Below the pieces are notes generated by a model. The model searched no databases. It was not told where the DNA came from and saw only the letters and a list, made by a program, of their open reading frames with translations. The translations under genes were made by a program, and so were the position numbers. Of a stretch of DNA of 64,000 nt, positions 21,356 to 33,459 are shown piece after piece (the first letter of the stretch is position 1; each line of letters begins with the position of its first letter). The DNA comes from Clitopilus passeckerianus (taxonomy: Eukaryota > Basidiomycota > Agaricomycetes > Agaricales > Entolomataceae), in NCBI GenBank assembly GCA_944990035.1, contig CALYLX010000142.1:868001-932000 (forward strand), given 5' to 3'.

Positions 21356-22682
21356 TGTTGGATAGTCTGGGCTTGTTCCTGTTGTTTTTCATCGCATCAC
21401 GGAGCGACTGGGGAATTTGCTATGTAGCGCTACGCGCTTCCACAGCGGAGGGGAGTCGGTTGCCGTATTCAAAGCTCCAGGGCCACCTATGGCGCACCAC
21501 AGAGTGACTCACCCTTCTACGCTTTCCTACGGGTGTAAAGGGTGTTGGTGTGGGGGAGGAAGGAGTTCCAGTAGAGGCCGTCGGAAGGTTGTTGTGCGAA
21601 GCACAGATCAATCCAACCTCGTCGTCAATACTGTTATTCGGCCCAGAATTACTCCTGGGGGACAGCGCCTTTCGCGGGAGCTCACCTCACCACCTGTGAG
21701 TTTAGACTCCAACGAGTCATCCCTACTGACTCTTCGCGATCTGGCACTCCAATGGGACTAGAAGAAACAGGCCTTCTTCTCGGTTCACAGCGTAGACCAG
21801 GGCCGAAAACGCATCTAGGGTCCTGATCCTGGGAAGGGGGAAATGGCGGGCGGGAAGAGCTGGGACGCTGCTGGCCCAGATTCTATACTATTTCGACAGT
21901 TCTCAGGTGGTGCTGGCGTGTATAATATAGGTGCAAAGAGAACGACGACGGGGTTAGTGAGATGCTCAGAAGGTGCTCGTCATCGCATGGTAATGGTGTT
22001 GTCGTGGTCATAAAGGCGGTTCTTGTCATCCGTCAACCATGAGAGGGTCATTGTCAACGACCATCAAGGAAGAGGCCGCCTAGCGAGGTTCGCACACGTT
22101 GCACAGAGAACTGTCGGTGAAGTCGAGACCACGTAGTTCGATGACTACTCTTGATGTGGCGGCCAGTCGTGTTCGGCGTAGCGCGCGAACTAAGGCTGCA
22201 AGGCGGGCACGTCAGATCGTCGTCGTCTACAACGCTAAGATATATGCACGTACGTTACGGAGTGTGGTACATCGCATCCGTACCCTGTTGGCCCCAGCAG
22301 TGGTCGCTGAGGCCCTATCCTATCGGCGATGCGGGCGGTCACAACGCCAACCTAGTGGAAGCATTAGGACGACGTTCGTGCATGGCGACATGAAGATACC
22401 TACTTGACAGACTCTGCTACGGCCTAATGCCGATTCATAACTACGGCAAAGAGGTCTAATGTGATGTAGAGTGTGATGTGATTTCATAGATCGTCTGGGA
22501 GAGGAGAGAAATCAGCCAACACACCAGAGCAGATGGTGGAGGTCTGTGAGGCAAGTAGGGCAAATCGAGCGGTTTATATAGGTTTTTCGGAGGGTGGCGG
22601 GCACAGAGGCGGGCAGATGCTATAGGAGGAGTAAGACATGTCCATTTTTAACCGTTCTTCGGATAACTCGGAGAGGCTGACA
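21356..22682 (-). mobile_element. LTR-like dispersed repeat, copy A
   Basis: This is about 1.33 kb nearly identical (roughly 95-97% by eye over the core) to the reverse complement of 52564-53885. Read on the minus strand, it begins TGTCAGCCTCTCCG and ends CTATCCAACA, so both copies have TG...CA ends of LTR type. A TATATAAA box follows roughly 100 nt after the start. It encodes no intact transposase or reverse transcriptase. Open frames inside it (for example 22099-22407 and 21417-21761) are shared with copy B only because the DNA is repeated. No 5-bp target duplication could be identified. It may be a solo LTR or part of a larger decayed element. Confidence 0.7.
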
Positions 22683-23379
22683 TGGGGAGAGGGTGTGTGC
22701 AGTGATGAAGCGGGAGGGACCGGGTGGATGTGTAGCCAAACGATGCGCAGATAGAACCAGGATTCCAGGAACTCATTCCATGCAGGGTATATCGTGCAAT
22801 AATGGATTCTACGACTAGTTCGGAGGCTAGATTGAACCGGCTACGGAGGTAAGAGAGGGATGAATTTGTGATGAAGAAGTTCATAAACATTTTCTTTCAG
22901 GAGACCAGTGCTCTTTTCAGTAGGCCACACTACTTTGAACATGTCTCCGAGTACTTCAGGTGGTTATAAGGCTCAGATGAATCTAGAGGGGCCTCTTTTA
23001 TTTGAAAAGCCTACAGAATTTCCGGCGGCAGCCTAGTGTTTGCCCAGTGTATAGGTGTCCAGAATGATCCTTGCCGTTCCTACTAGACTGCAGGCAGAAC
23101 ATATCGGTGACAAAGAGTTACGATGAAGACCTTGCGTAGAGTAACGTTCTGTGTCCATTTATGAGCAATAATCACAAATTTGAATTATGGTCGTCGTACG
23201 AGCTATGGCCAGAATGATGAAGCTTTGAAGAGGCGCTTGACAAGCGCTCACTACCACTGGCGGCACAGCGTTAAAGCGTGAGAAGCATCTTCCTGTTTAC
23301 GCATCAGCCTGAACGCTCAACAACTTCCTTCCATTTCCCATTGGGAATTCCCTCAACGGGTGCTCAGACCGAACACAAG
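22683..23379. other. Intergenic, repeat copy A to SNIP1-like gene
   Basis: The first 80 bp show weak similarity to sequence outside repeat copy B. The remainder should hold the promoter and leader of the FHA gene. No ORF of note. Confidence 0.4.
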
Positions 23380-24460
23380 ATGCCACGCGACTACGACTCT
23401 CCTAGACATCGTCCAAGATACCAGGACTCCAGTGAAAGAGAAGGCAGCCACGGAAGAGAGTCAAAGAGATTTGATCCCAGGGATTACAGGAATGAAGGGG
23501 ACGCTCGAAGAGCCTCCAGAAGGGATGGATATGACGAGCGCGAAAGGGAAAGAGAACGAGCTAGAGATAGGGAGCGCTATGACTCCACTCGAGATAGGGA
23601 TAGGGACCGACGCTCGGGCAAGGAACGAGAACAAGACGACCGCGAAAGAGGAGAGAGGTCTGCCCGTGCAGGTCCTTCTCGTCGTTCGGCTTCCCCTCAA
23701 TCACGGTCACGTCGTGAATCTGAACGCCCGAGGTCTGGCTCAAGGTCTAAATCACCCGAAGACAAGAACAAGGGCAAGCCAAACTTCAAGCCATCTGGCC
23801 TTCTTGCTGCAGAAACGAACACTATAAAGAGCGCCGACGGGAAGGCAAGCTCGGTGTTAAAGTATAACGAACCTCCTGAAGCAAGGAAGCCAGCACTTGG
23901 CTGGAGGTTGTATGTATTCAAAGGTTCCGAACAAGTCGGTATGTGCGCATTTTCTGGTACTGCTGGCTTTGATCACTCAATTTCTATAGACCTGTTGCAT
24001 GTGAATCGACAGAGCGCATATTTATTCGGACGAGATAAATTAGTAGCAGATATTGTGCTAGACCATCCTTCTTGCTCAAAACAGCACGCTGTAATTCAAC
24101 GTATGCCAGATTTCACTTAGTAGGCTGCAACTGGCCTAACTGCTATATAGATCGAAGCATCAAGGAGAAGGATGAATACGGGGTGGTCAAAACTATGGTC
24201 AAGTGAGAATGGTTTATTTTCGTCCTTTGAAATCAGGCTCACCGCGAAGTTGCAGACCTTTCGTTATTGACCTAGAATCGACGAATGGAACAATAGTTAA
24301 CGACGAAACTATTCCAACAACACGTTATTACGAGCTCAAAATGGGTGATGGTAAGTCTTGTACACTTCTGTTCGTTTTCGGTGGTCTGAGGGCATATACA
24401 GTCATCAAATTTGGGGAATCCGCCAGAGAATATGTGTTCCTCCACGATGAGGCCTCATAA
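23380..24460 (+). CDS. FHA-domain splicing-associated protein (SNIP1/Pml1-like)
   Basis: Five exons (23380-23938, 23990-24100, 24151-24202, 24256-24350, 24402-24460) sum to 876 nt, 291 residues. Residues 1-125 are an RD/RE/RS-rich, highly charged disordered region. The second half is an FHA phosphothreonine-binding domain: YLFGRDKLVADIVLDHPSCS, KQHAVIQHR (the S-K-Q-H motif), VIDLESTNGTIVND, and a final GESAREYVFLH. This layout matches human SNIP1 and yeast Pml1, a subunit of the RES complex that aids pre-mRNA splicing and retention. The insert KDEYGVVKTMVKPFVIDLES is typical of the family. ATG 23380 is preferred over the upstream in-frame ATG at 23278 because the latter adds an unrelated stretch. 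Confidence 0.9.
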
Positions 24461-24612
24461 TGGTTTGGAGCCTCGAACCTGAGATAATGTACATTTCTCG
24501 TATGTATACCTTACTATTGCTTCTATGTATTCTCTAGTCATGCTGCCTTGAAAGCTACCGCGTATCTCAAAATCCAAAATCCCGACCTGAACTGGAGCAC
24601 AGGCGTTGGTGT

Positions 24613-25967
24613 TCAAGCACCGCTCAACACGAGCCGTTCTGTCATCGCAGCGAGATTTGAAATGGCCATAGACTCATCCTTCCCATCCGTGATAGGCACT
24701 TGGGCTTTGAGGATAAATCGTTGCTCCCCATCTTCCCCACGGGCCTGAATGAAAAGCTCCTCTCGCGCTGCAATCACTAAGTGCCTGATTTCATCCTCTC
24801 CTTTCTTCTCGATTACATCCAACACCTCATCGTCGCCCCTAGCCTTGCTCTGACGGTGTCCATGATGAGCTTTACCCCTTCCAATACTCCCGCATCTCCG
24901 CCCATTGATTGACGTTCGAGCCACACCACGCCTTCTTCAGCTTCTCCCGCTGATTACGGGCATGAACAAGAGCGGCATACGTTTCTGCCTTGCCAAAATA
25001 TTCCAGAGCCTCTTCCTTTCCCACAACTGTAGCAGAACCATTGTCGTCCTTCGTACTTGAGGCAACCTGCTTCTGGCTTTCCACCCATTCCACAAATTCA
25101 CCATACATCTTTCGGTCTGCTTTGACCTTACTTATTCCTTCACCTCTCGACCGGAAATGCGTGGGGTTGAAGAAACGTGAACCGGCCACCCATTCGAATA
25201 CCTCGAGCTTTGTCTTGAATCCGGTCTTCCACCTATCCATTGAGAGGCCCATAAAGGGCAGTATCTCGGAGAAGGATTCACTGAGGTCAATCGGAGGGTT
25301 TCGACCGTCCGGGTACTAAGGGCATCCGCATTCAGCTCAGATTCCGCATGTCCAGAAGACATTGCCCACCTTCAGGCCCTTTTCTCCCAGACGCAAACCG
25401 GCATTCCTACCTAGCAAGCCCAGGATCATCCCCAGATCTCCATATCCGTGGAAGAACATCACGCGACCCCAATGTTCCCTGTCTGCGTTCACGTTCACAT
25501 CGACCTAGATTGCCCACAAGAATCAGCCAGTGGTCGCTCAAGTGACATGAAAGCTAAAACCTGATAATAAATCTCCTCATTTTCAACTGCCTTTCTTGCC
25601 GCCTCTTCATCTTCTCCATGGCCATACTTTGCCCATTCACCTCGAGTAACAGGAACTGCAAAATTCGAGGTTCTGTATCCATCCATTGGATTAATGTAGC
25701 TGGCGCCGATCGCTGCCTGTATGATATGGGATGGTACCACCGAATTTTCATGCCGGTCCCAGGTTCATCATGGTGCTTGGGACAAGCGACTACAAAGTCG
25801 ATGTCACCGTGATTAATTTTCTCTGGTGCTTCGATTGGGACGCCAACATATGCGTAAAGGGACTCTATTATGGCCTTGATTCGGGCCTTGACTTCTTGGT
25901 AGACTGGTGGAGGTAGTCGAGGGAAGGCGTTGGGACTGAGGGCTTCGTTGAAGGCGCTTCCTCCCAT
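24613..25967 (-). CDS. Conserved fungal protein with nucleotidyltransferase-like motif
   Basis: The first exon reads PPPVYQEVKARIKAIIESLY, then HGDIDFVVACP, which resembles the hG-x-D-x-D metal-binding site of nucleotidyltransferase-fold proteins. Later segments are NPMDGYRTSNFAVPVTRGEW, VDVNVNADREHWGRVMFFHG, GDLGMILGLLGRNAGLRLG, SESFSEILPFMGLSMDRWK and VFEWVAGSRFFNPTHF. Introns lie at about 25551-25496 and 25356-25316. The architecture matches a conserved but uncharacterised fungal family. Three single-base corrections are needed: TTTT at 25745-25748, CCCC at 24875-24878 and CCCC at 24836-24839 (plus-strand view), each short by one base. The C-terminus ends in AAMTERLVLSGA. Function is inferred only from the HGDID motif. 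Confidence 0.7.
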
Positions 25968-26251
25968 TGTAGCAGCTGTACTTCAGGGAGTTATCAGGAT
26001 GATATGATGAAACTTAAAGCTTAAGCTATGCCTTATATACTTCAAAATCGAAACCTTATTTCTGCATCTTACACGAGTCAGACCGTATCATCCCAAACCT
26101 GCCAACTGTGCTAACAGCCTCCGGCACCTGAGAATGCTATGCGCCGCTGAGAAGCAGTGGGGAAAGCTGTGTCGTCAGATCACCAGACGTATTGAGAATT
26201 TGGGATATATTGAATAGGTACGATTTCGACGGTTTTCAAGCCTTGTATAAA

Positions 26252-28528
26252 TTACACCTTGTCAAACCAAACCTCCGGGCCATCTTCTGGACTTTTTACG
26301 CCTGACCCACCTCCCCAAATTCCATTGAATCCCAAGCCGCTCACTGCCGACTGTCCACCGACTCCGGTTGAGTACGAAACCTCCGCCGTAGCACCCTTTC
26401 CAACGATTTCGTCATCTTCAGCAATCCAGTACGGGCGAGAAGGGTCCCCAGTAGGCTAAAATGTGGACATAGTCAACCCCATGGGCAAAGTCGTCGTAGA
26501 CAGAATACTTACGTAGGATGTAGCCCCCGATATGTTATACACACGACTCGAGTCGCCACCAAAATTCCTGAACACCATCCATCCCATGAATGGATTCGAC
26601 CACTCTGCAACAAGAGTGGGTACATCATCCTTCTCTGCCCCCTCCAGGATGCCTGGTAGAACCTTCCTCACGTCCACCCTCACGCCTTTACACTGCAAAG
26701 GCCCAGGAGCGCCAGGTGGAACGTCCGGCGATGGAGGAGGATGAAGAACGCAAAGGTATTTGCTCCCATAACCAGGGTTGTTGTAGACGCCTTCGAGGCG
26801 CCATACGTCACTCGAGTTTTTCGCGAATTTTCGGACCCTGGCGCTCTTGGTGGATGAGAGTGGAAGACGAGCCATCTCCGCCTCTCGTTCCTTCTTCTTC
26901 TGAAGATCTTTATACCTCTGGTGCCAGTTGACGGGTTCGAGCCCGAGCGCAACATCAGCGAGGTAGTACTGGATCGTCCTAATAATGAGGCCACCTCGTT
27001 CCTCGTCGTTTGTGAGGACAGAAATGCCTAGGTTTTCTCCTGGGAAACGTATGATAACCGACTTGAAGCCTGTTGGTCCATATTTTTTAGTAAGACATAT
27101 GCAAAAAGATTGTGTGCTGTTTTCACTGACCAGGTACACCACCGGTGTGCTCGATCCATTCATGTCCTCGATAACTGCCTCGTTCCTGCCCCATGCCATA
27201 TACCGTCGGGCTGAACTCGGGCCATTCAGCTTTTGGTTTCACCACCATTACCCCTTGGGCGACTTTCTCTACAACCTCTGATGGAATGATGCTTTCATTC
27301 GTGACTGGGTTCCTTCCAAGTAGAAGGAGACTTTGAAGCCAAGTTGCCTACAAAAAAAAGGCGTAAGTGAGGGATTGGTCGGAGGGAAGGTCGGAGGTTA
27401 ACATACCATATCCTTCACGCTACTCAGGACCCCGCCATCACCTGCATTCCCATTACCATCTTCTGTACTCCCTTGATTCCAATATGGTATTGACCTCCCG
27501 GTAAAGTCCAGACCCTTATCCTCGTCCTTCACGCCTGTATCCCTCGCGAATCCATCAGCAAGTTTGCCCGAGTTTTTCGCGACCTCGTAGGAGTACGTTG
27601 TGCTGCTCAACCCAAGAGGCTCAAAGATGTTCTCCTTGACGTATCGAGCGTATGATATCTTGGACGGCAAAATAGCTGTAGGAAGGTACGAGCAGATTTC
27701 GTACATTAAATTGTTGTATTGCCATAGATCTCGGAAAGGGCGAGAGGGGCGGAGGTGTCTGACTTTCTTGATCTAAGGGTTTGTGAAAAATATATCAGCT
27801 GGTCTATTCGTTGCTGGAGGCAACCTGCTCACGGTATCAGGCACTTCGAATCCAACCACTACGGAACCGTCATGTCGAGGAACACCTGTCCTATGGCTCA
27901 AGGCATCCAGGATGGTGACCTCTTCAGCTGCTGTACGGTCCCAGAGATCGAAGCCGGGGATGACTTCCTTGAGGGGAGTAGTCCAATCTAAACTCTTTGG
28001 TTTTCCTTGGGTATCCACGCCGAAAGAGCGCGTAGATTGCAAGGACGTATTGTGGATCAGTAGGCCCGTTGCAATCGCATCGAAAAGCTGAAATGTGGCC
28101 ATGAATTTCAGACTGTTGACTGCCTAAATTCAGCAAGGAAGTACCTTTGAGTTCGATCCGATCCCAAAAAGCGTATCCTCATCGACTTTGTCTCCTTCCG
28201 CGTTGGCAATTCCATAGCCCTGTGTTTCAACAAGCCACTGTCCGTCGTCGTCCTTTCTCACGACAGCAATCCCTACACCTCCCGGGGAATTCCAATCTTT
28301 CGTGACCTTGGAAACAAACTCCTCTGTCTTGTCTTTCAGAATTGGTTCGAGTGAACCATGATATGCTGAAGATTCAGAAGCCAGAGGTATTTGATGATCC
28401 TGAGTGGTGGAAAGCGCATTTTTTACAGTGGCATCTACCCTGCTCGGGCTGGATCCGGTGTCATCGAGCCAGGGAGCATGCTTTTGCAGCAGAGGAATCT
28501 GCACCAAGCTCTGCAGGAACAGCTTCAT
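26252..28528 (-). CDS. Beta-lactamase-fold serine hydrolase (class C/transpeptidase-like)
   Basis: This multi-exon gene encodes a member of the beta-lactamase/penicillin-binding-protein-like superfamily, whose fungal members act as esterases or peptidases rather than in drug resistance. Exon 1 ends with LFGIGSNSK, giving the catalytic S-x-x-K. The next exon has LLDALSHRTGVPRHD-type sequence (VTILDALSHRTGVPRHD), then the Y-x-N motif in WQYNNLMYE, KENIFEPLGLSSTTY, and an H-T-G-G motif (HEWIEHTGGVPGFKS) as the third element. A roughly 200-residue C-terminal domain follows, ending EDGPEVWFDKV at the TAA of 26252-26254. The N-terminus MKLFLQSLVQIPLLQ could be a weak signal; an upstream exon cannot be excluded. 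The reading frame needed no correction. Confidence 0.85.
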
Positions 28529-28823
28529 GGGGCGCGGGCAAGGAGGTTTCTTGATATCAAAACTATGGAGCCGGCCTTATATCCCCAGCGTCATGCGCCA
28601 ATCATGCGCAGTATACGGAGCATGGAACTGAGATATCAGTGGTTCGTAACAGTTCTTAACACAAATGGTAGCTTCACGAGTCATTATTCAAGCTGCGAGT
28701 GATAGTGGATGCATGGAAGAAAGACTGCTCATTCAGAACCATGGGGTGGTGCTGACCAGTAGCAGGGAAAGAGGCAATTACTTCCCACGATGCCACCTTT
28801 CCACAACTTGAACGCCATCAGCC

Positions 28824-29421
28824 ATGTCGAAGTACGCGCCTCACAAACGCTCAGCAAACCAGGCCCGTGCAACCTCCTCTACCGTGTGCCAAAAATGCCT
28901 GAAGACGGGCCACTTCACCTTTGAATGCAAATACGAGAGGCCATACGTCTCACGACCTTCACGGACCCAGCAACTTGAGAAGCCTGGCGTCCTTGCAAAG
29001 CTCAAAGCTGAAGGAAAGCCGTCCGTAGAGGTCCCGGAGGAATTCAAGAGGAAGGCGGGGACGGCTAACAAGATCCTGGAGTCGAAGGAGAAAGAAAGGG
29101 AGAAGGAAAATAAGGAGGCTGGGAGAGCATCTAGGAAACGAGGTCGAAGGTTGGTGTCCTATCTCCTAGTACTTATGAATGTGTTCTGATAAAACATTTT
29201 GTAGCACCTCAACATCGTCTGCAGGTTCCTCATCGGGCTCAGATTCGGACTCCTCCTCTGGTTCAGACTCGGATTCTGATAGCTCGGACTCACGTTCCTC
29301 GGAGGATTCCCGTGGCAGGACAAGGGAGAGGCGAAGCAAAAGACGGCGCAGCTACTCACGCTCATCGTCCTCTGGTAGCTCACGTTCGAGGTCCAGGTCT
29401 TCTCGGAGCAGAAGTCCCTGA
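28824..29421 (+). CDS. Zinc-knuckle SR-rich protein (ZCCHC10-like)
   Basis: Two exons (28824-29149, 29205-29421) give 180 residues. Near the start is a single CCHC zinc knuckle, VCQKCLKTGHFTFECK, embedded in the family signature SSTVCQKCLKTGHFTFEC..ERPYVSRPSRT. The middle is lysine/glutamate-rich (EKEREKENKE). The second exon is almost wholly Ser/Asp then Arg/Ser: SGSDSDSSSGSDSDSD followed by repeated RS dipeptides. This matches the ZCCHC10 family, conserved nuclear proteins thought to bind RNA. The CCHC spacing C-x2-C-x4-H-x4-C is intact. The start is the first ATG after a short leader, about 295 bp from the divergent hydrolase gene. Confidence 0.85.
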
Positions 29422-29527
29422 TATACCACGAGTCTCTAATTCCAACATTGTTGTAGTTCTAGTATCCTGCAATGGATGTACTTTGCAAGCTCGATTATGC
29501 GGGTATGTATAAAGTGACATGATTATA

Positions 29528-30405
29528 CTAGAGTGCCCGTGCGCCGCAGACGTCTGTACCTCCACCAATCGTCCTCGAGTTCATAATGAGAGCAATGATA
29601 AGCCTGTATAAACATTTATCAGAATCACACCCTTCTTGAAATGCACAGGAGCTTTACATACCCGTACAATCCCAGTACTTCGGCGAAGATCAAAATAAGG
29701 ACCATTGACACAAAAACTTTGGACTCGTAAACGTATGCGCGTACACACTAGCAAGAATCCGTGAGTTGAACTGAATACTGAGATGGTGTCGGACTGCTCA
29801 CCGAATCACCAACGATTCCAATAGCATAGCCCGCAGCAAGCCCTGTCATTCCGCAGGCAAGACCAGCCCCGAGATGCGTGAAACCTGCATATACTGGGTA
29901 AGGTTCTCCGTTCACTGTTTCCAAGCGCATGAATGAGTGGTCGAAGGTAGGAGATTTGCGAAGTAACAACGCACGGCCACCAGCAATAAGCACTGATACA
30001 ACGAGTCCGTACACGGCAATGATACCGGACATGACTACAGGGATCAAGGACTGTGTAAAGCAGAAGTGCTAAGTCAGAATACGGTTTTCGGAAGGACAAG
30101 GAGGGAGGCGGACCTTCATGATCAACTCTGGCCTGAATGAACCCAATCCAGCGATCCCAATACCAGCTTTCGCAGTTCCGAACGCAGCACCAATAGCTAT
30201 AAGTTTAAAAAGAACAAATGCCCGTGATCAGAATAGCCCAAATCTCTCAAAATTCATGAGAATACTGACTACTAAGTATCATCTATCCAACAAAGCTCGT
30301 CAGCTCTCTCACTCTTCAACCATCTCTTGAACTACTCACCGATGCAGCCACACCCGCAAACCCGAAGAACGGCGCCCACGGCGGACACAATTCCGCTGCT
30401 GACAT
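29528..30405 (-). CDS. VMA3: V-type H+-ATPase proteolipid subunit c
   Basis: This is a subunit of the membrane c-ring that carries protons across vacuolar and Golgi membranes. The encoded protein opens [19 protein letters not shown], then [59 protein letters not shown] and [24 protein letters not shown]. The proton-carrying glutamate is in [10 protein letters not shown]. Five exons are inferred. The first junction reads ASAIGAAF only if GG at 30339-30340 (CC on plus) gains one base. A 66-nt stretch inside the third coding block begins GT, ends AACAG and contains no stop. Removing it gives [17 protein letters not shown], the family length, so I treat it as an in-frame intron. Subunit c fits better than c' or c''. 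Confidence 0.9.
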
Positions 30406-30794
30406 CTTCAAGTATATACCGTCGAAAAGATTGGGTGCACAACGTGTGTTATTAGGGCCAATAGGCAGGAAGAATGGGGGTCGTGATGACGGTACGAGTA
30501 TGAGTTGTGCAGCTTACCAAATGCGGTAATCGGTCAGTTTCTCGCAGCGTCAAACCGTCCAAGGACGTTAAGCTCAAGCTTCAAGGGTCATAGGAATGTA
30601 AATTGTATTAGAATTATGGCGGTATTGGCTATGTCTACGACTTTTGAATTAGGTATTGACGCGAGACCTCCACCATTCCCGACCCGGAAAGCTCTGCCAG
30701 CGCCTTGGACCTCGACTTCAAAACTTTCGACTGAGCGAAGGGCTCGCAGCTTGAAGAGTCGAGAAAAATGGCAGCATAAGAGTTAGGCAGTCCT
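30406..30794. other. Short intergenic region
   Basis: This lies between the 5' end of VMA3 and the 3' end of the uL6m gene, both on the minus strand. A plus-strand frame (30505-30786) is not recognised as coding. Confidence 0.4.
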
Positions 30795-31493
30795 CTACTT
30801 CTTCTTGACACTCTTTATCCTGATTTGCTCGCTGCCAACGAAGATGCCCTGTTAAAAAGTATCATTAATATTTCTCCAGCCTAGAAACAGAGATGTACAA
30901 CATACCTTGCCCTTATAAGGCTCAGGCTTCCTGTAGCTCCTAATTTTCGCCGCGAACAGGCCCAGAAGGTGCTTGTCATTACAACTCAGCACAATCTTCG
31001 TCGCATGCGGCACCTCAGCCTTGATGTGCTTCGGAATGGGAATAAAAATAGGATGACTATGTCCCACTTTCATATTCAACCTCTTCCCGTTATTCCCATC
31101 CTCCATTCCCCTGGGGTCGTCCTCCAACGCAGCACGGAAACCAACACCGACGAGGTACAGCGGTGTGGTGAAGCCTTCTGACATGCCAGTTATAGCGTTC
31201 GAAATGAGCGTCCGTGTCGTTCCCCACATTTGTCTTTGAACTTTGACTTCTGCATCTTCCACCGCGACAGTCAAGACATCTTGTTCTGGGAAGGCAAGCT
31301 TCATGTAGGGTTGAAGGGGAACATGGGTCTTTCCGAGAGGTCCTGCCACCGTTATAGCGGTTGGTGTTTGGGAAATGGTGACATTTTGGGGGACCTTGAT
31401 GGGTTCACGTCCAATATGGGAGACGAAAGCATTCACCCTTGCCGTCGTCGAGAAAGAACGGACTGCCTGGCTTAGCTGTGACCGGAGAATCAT
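30795..31493 (-). CDS. MRPL6: Mitochondrial large-subunit ribosomal protein uL6 (MRPL6)
   Basis: This is a component of the mitochondrial large ribosomal subunit. The ATG at 31493 begins MILRSQLSQAVRSFSTTARV, an arginine/serine-rich presequence without acidic residues. The body has HIGREPIKVPQNVTI, ITVAGPLGK, NAITGMSEGFTTPLYLVGVGFRA and the C-terminal uL6 signature RSYRKPEPYKGKGIFVGSEQIRIKSVKKK, which crosses a 60-nt GT-AG intron. An in-frame ATG 99 nt upstream exists, but the extra stretch is less presequence-like. No frame correction is needed. Confidence 0.92.
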
Positions 31494-31631
31494 TGCCAGA
31501 GGGAGGAAGGGAAAAGAATGTAGCTTATGTAATCGCTCTCTCGAATTCAAGTTGCCAGCGACGCGTCTCGCGAAGGCAAAGAAACGCGTCAAAATGGCTG
31601 GTATTACTTCCGATTATACATGTAGAGCTAT

Positions 31632-33257
31632 CTATGAGAGTGTCGCGCCGACAAAGGATGGAGCAGTGCATGCGCCATCTTTTGTCCTAATCTTATGCAC
31701 GCTCTTCGTGGCAGGGTTTATCCACGCAGCTTCCTTAGTGTCTAGAGTCGTAAAACCTGAAGAAGGGTATGTCAATCCAAGGAAAGACCCCCAGGAAGAC
31801 TTTATAAGCTCACCAGGCTGGATAGTCTCAAAGATCTTCTTCTTGGGGTTCAGCTGAGCAAGAGGTGTAGCGCCTACGCATGGATTCATGAGATACAGGT
31901 TCATTCAGAGAAGCAGAATCTTAGGCTTACTTTCGTATTCGCTGCCCTCAAAGTATACACGATCACCAGGTTTAGCACCTGCAGGAGGGTCTACAATCTC
32001 GATACCGCCTTCTTTACCTTCTTTCGATGTTGCCTGTTGACATAGATTTATGATTTACTGGGCCATTATGACAGGAGTGAACATACGCAAAGAACCATGG
32101 CGAAACTCTTGACACCGCGCATAGATGCAGGTTTAAGGTTGCACTGCAAATGGACTTCAGAACATGAAGGATGAATATTCATATCTCAACTTACCACAGC
32201 GATAAGCAGCTTGTTCTGCATTTGTTCAATGGGGATGTAGTTGACAAGACCCGAAACGACAGTTCGTGGACCAGTCTCTTCGCCAATGTCGATTTGCTGT
32301 AAAATATTTGAGTTTATGCTCTTTCAGACAAGTAGACGCCGTACCTCGACATAGAGCGAATCTGCATCAGGGTGCTTCTTGACTATCAAACAACATGTTA
32401 GCAGCACAACTGAAGAAAGACTCCGGTGTTTGACTCACCATCGACGATACGACCAACCCTCAAGTCAATCATGGACGGAGCAGGCTCACCCTCATCAGCA
32501 GCGGGAGCAGCCTGCTTCTTCTGCTTCTGCTCTCCAGCCGGTTTCTCCTTCTTTTCTTTCTTCTCCTTCTTCGGTGCCTTCTCGCCAGCAGCAACAGCAG
32601 CTCCTTCAGCAGTCTCCTTCAATGCAGCCTTTTCAGGTGCAGCATCTGGTTTGGCAGGCTGAGCAGCAGCAGCAGCAGGCTTCTTTTCCTTCTTCTTCGG
32701 TGGCTCCACCTTGCGTTCGGCTTTAGGTGCGTTTTCAATATCAATTGCAACTGGGGCAAACGGGGTGAGTGAGAGTGAGTCTGCAGAGGGTCGGACAAGG
32801 GGAGAGGATTGGATATGGTCAAAGTAGCGCGTCAGAGCGGGGTGAGAGTAGTATTGGGTAGGTTGGGCTGTTGACTAGAGGTCCAATTAACTGTCAGCAG
32901 CGAGACAAGGAGGAAGAAGCCCAGACACGCACGAAGTATGGATGAAGAGCACCGTAGAGAGCAACATCTGCTGCAGTCAGGTAATTGCTCACGAGATATG
33001 TCTTCGGTAGCAATTGTGTGTTGTAGGTCTGACAGATCCATGAGTATAGTGATACGTGGATGCTTCAGAGCAACAGGACGCACTTGGATGCTACTCTCAG
33101 CAGCAACATCGTCTTTTGCAGTCTTCTCTACCCATTCCGCTACCTCCTTCTTGTCCTGCTCACTCTCTCCAGCCAGCTTTGAGCCATTCTCCGTCACAGC
33201 AACAACCAGCTCCTTCACAGGCGAGTTCAGCTTTTCAATAGCAGCTTGCAAGGACAT
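31632..33257 (-). CDS. ARC1: tRNA-aminoacylation cofactor ARC1 (EMAPII/OB-fold tRNA binding)
   Basis: ARC1 is a cytosolic cofactor that binds tRNA and brings it to methionyl- and glutamyl-tRNA synthetases. The N-terminal GST-C-like half shows LLPKTYLVSNYLTAADVALYGALHPYF. A lysine-rich linker (repeats of KKEKKEKKEK and alanine-rich segments) follows, then the C-terminal tRNA-binding domain: MIDLRVGRIVDVKKHPDADSLY, IDIGEETGPRTVVSGLVNY, NLKPASMRGVKSFAMVLCA and DRVYFEG. About eight exons join with frame preserved, for example CAA|gtgcgt...cag|ACCTAC in the first intron. The ATG at 33257 (MSLQAAIEKLNSPVKEL) gives a normal start. The linker is the most repetitive coding part of this region. Confidence 0.9.
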
Positions 33258-33459
33258 CGTACGTCGTGGATCTCGAAAAAGAGGGGACAGGGTCGTCCTT
33301 GATAAAGATAATCTCGGTATAAATCGATACGCCCGAGTCAGGACATTCATTTTTGGTAGAGGATACTTTCCATTTCAGGGTCATGTGATGGTGCAAAAAT
33401 ACAGAATTTGACATTATCTTATCGCAAATTGATGATATCAGACGGAAATTTTGGGAAAT

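Noticed and set aside
22099..22407. Arg-rich ORF resembling the one at 52847-53125
   Set aside because: The similarity arises because both lie in the two copies of the LTR-like repeat. Frames are interrupted and no domain is seen.
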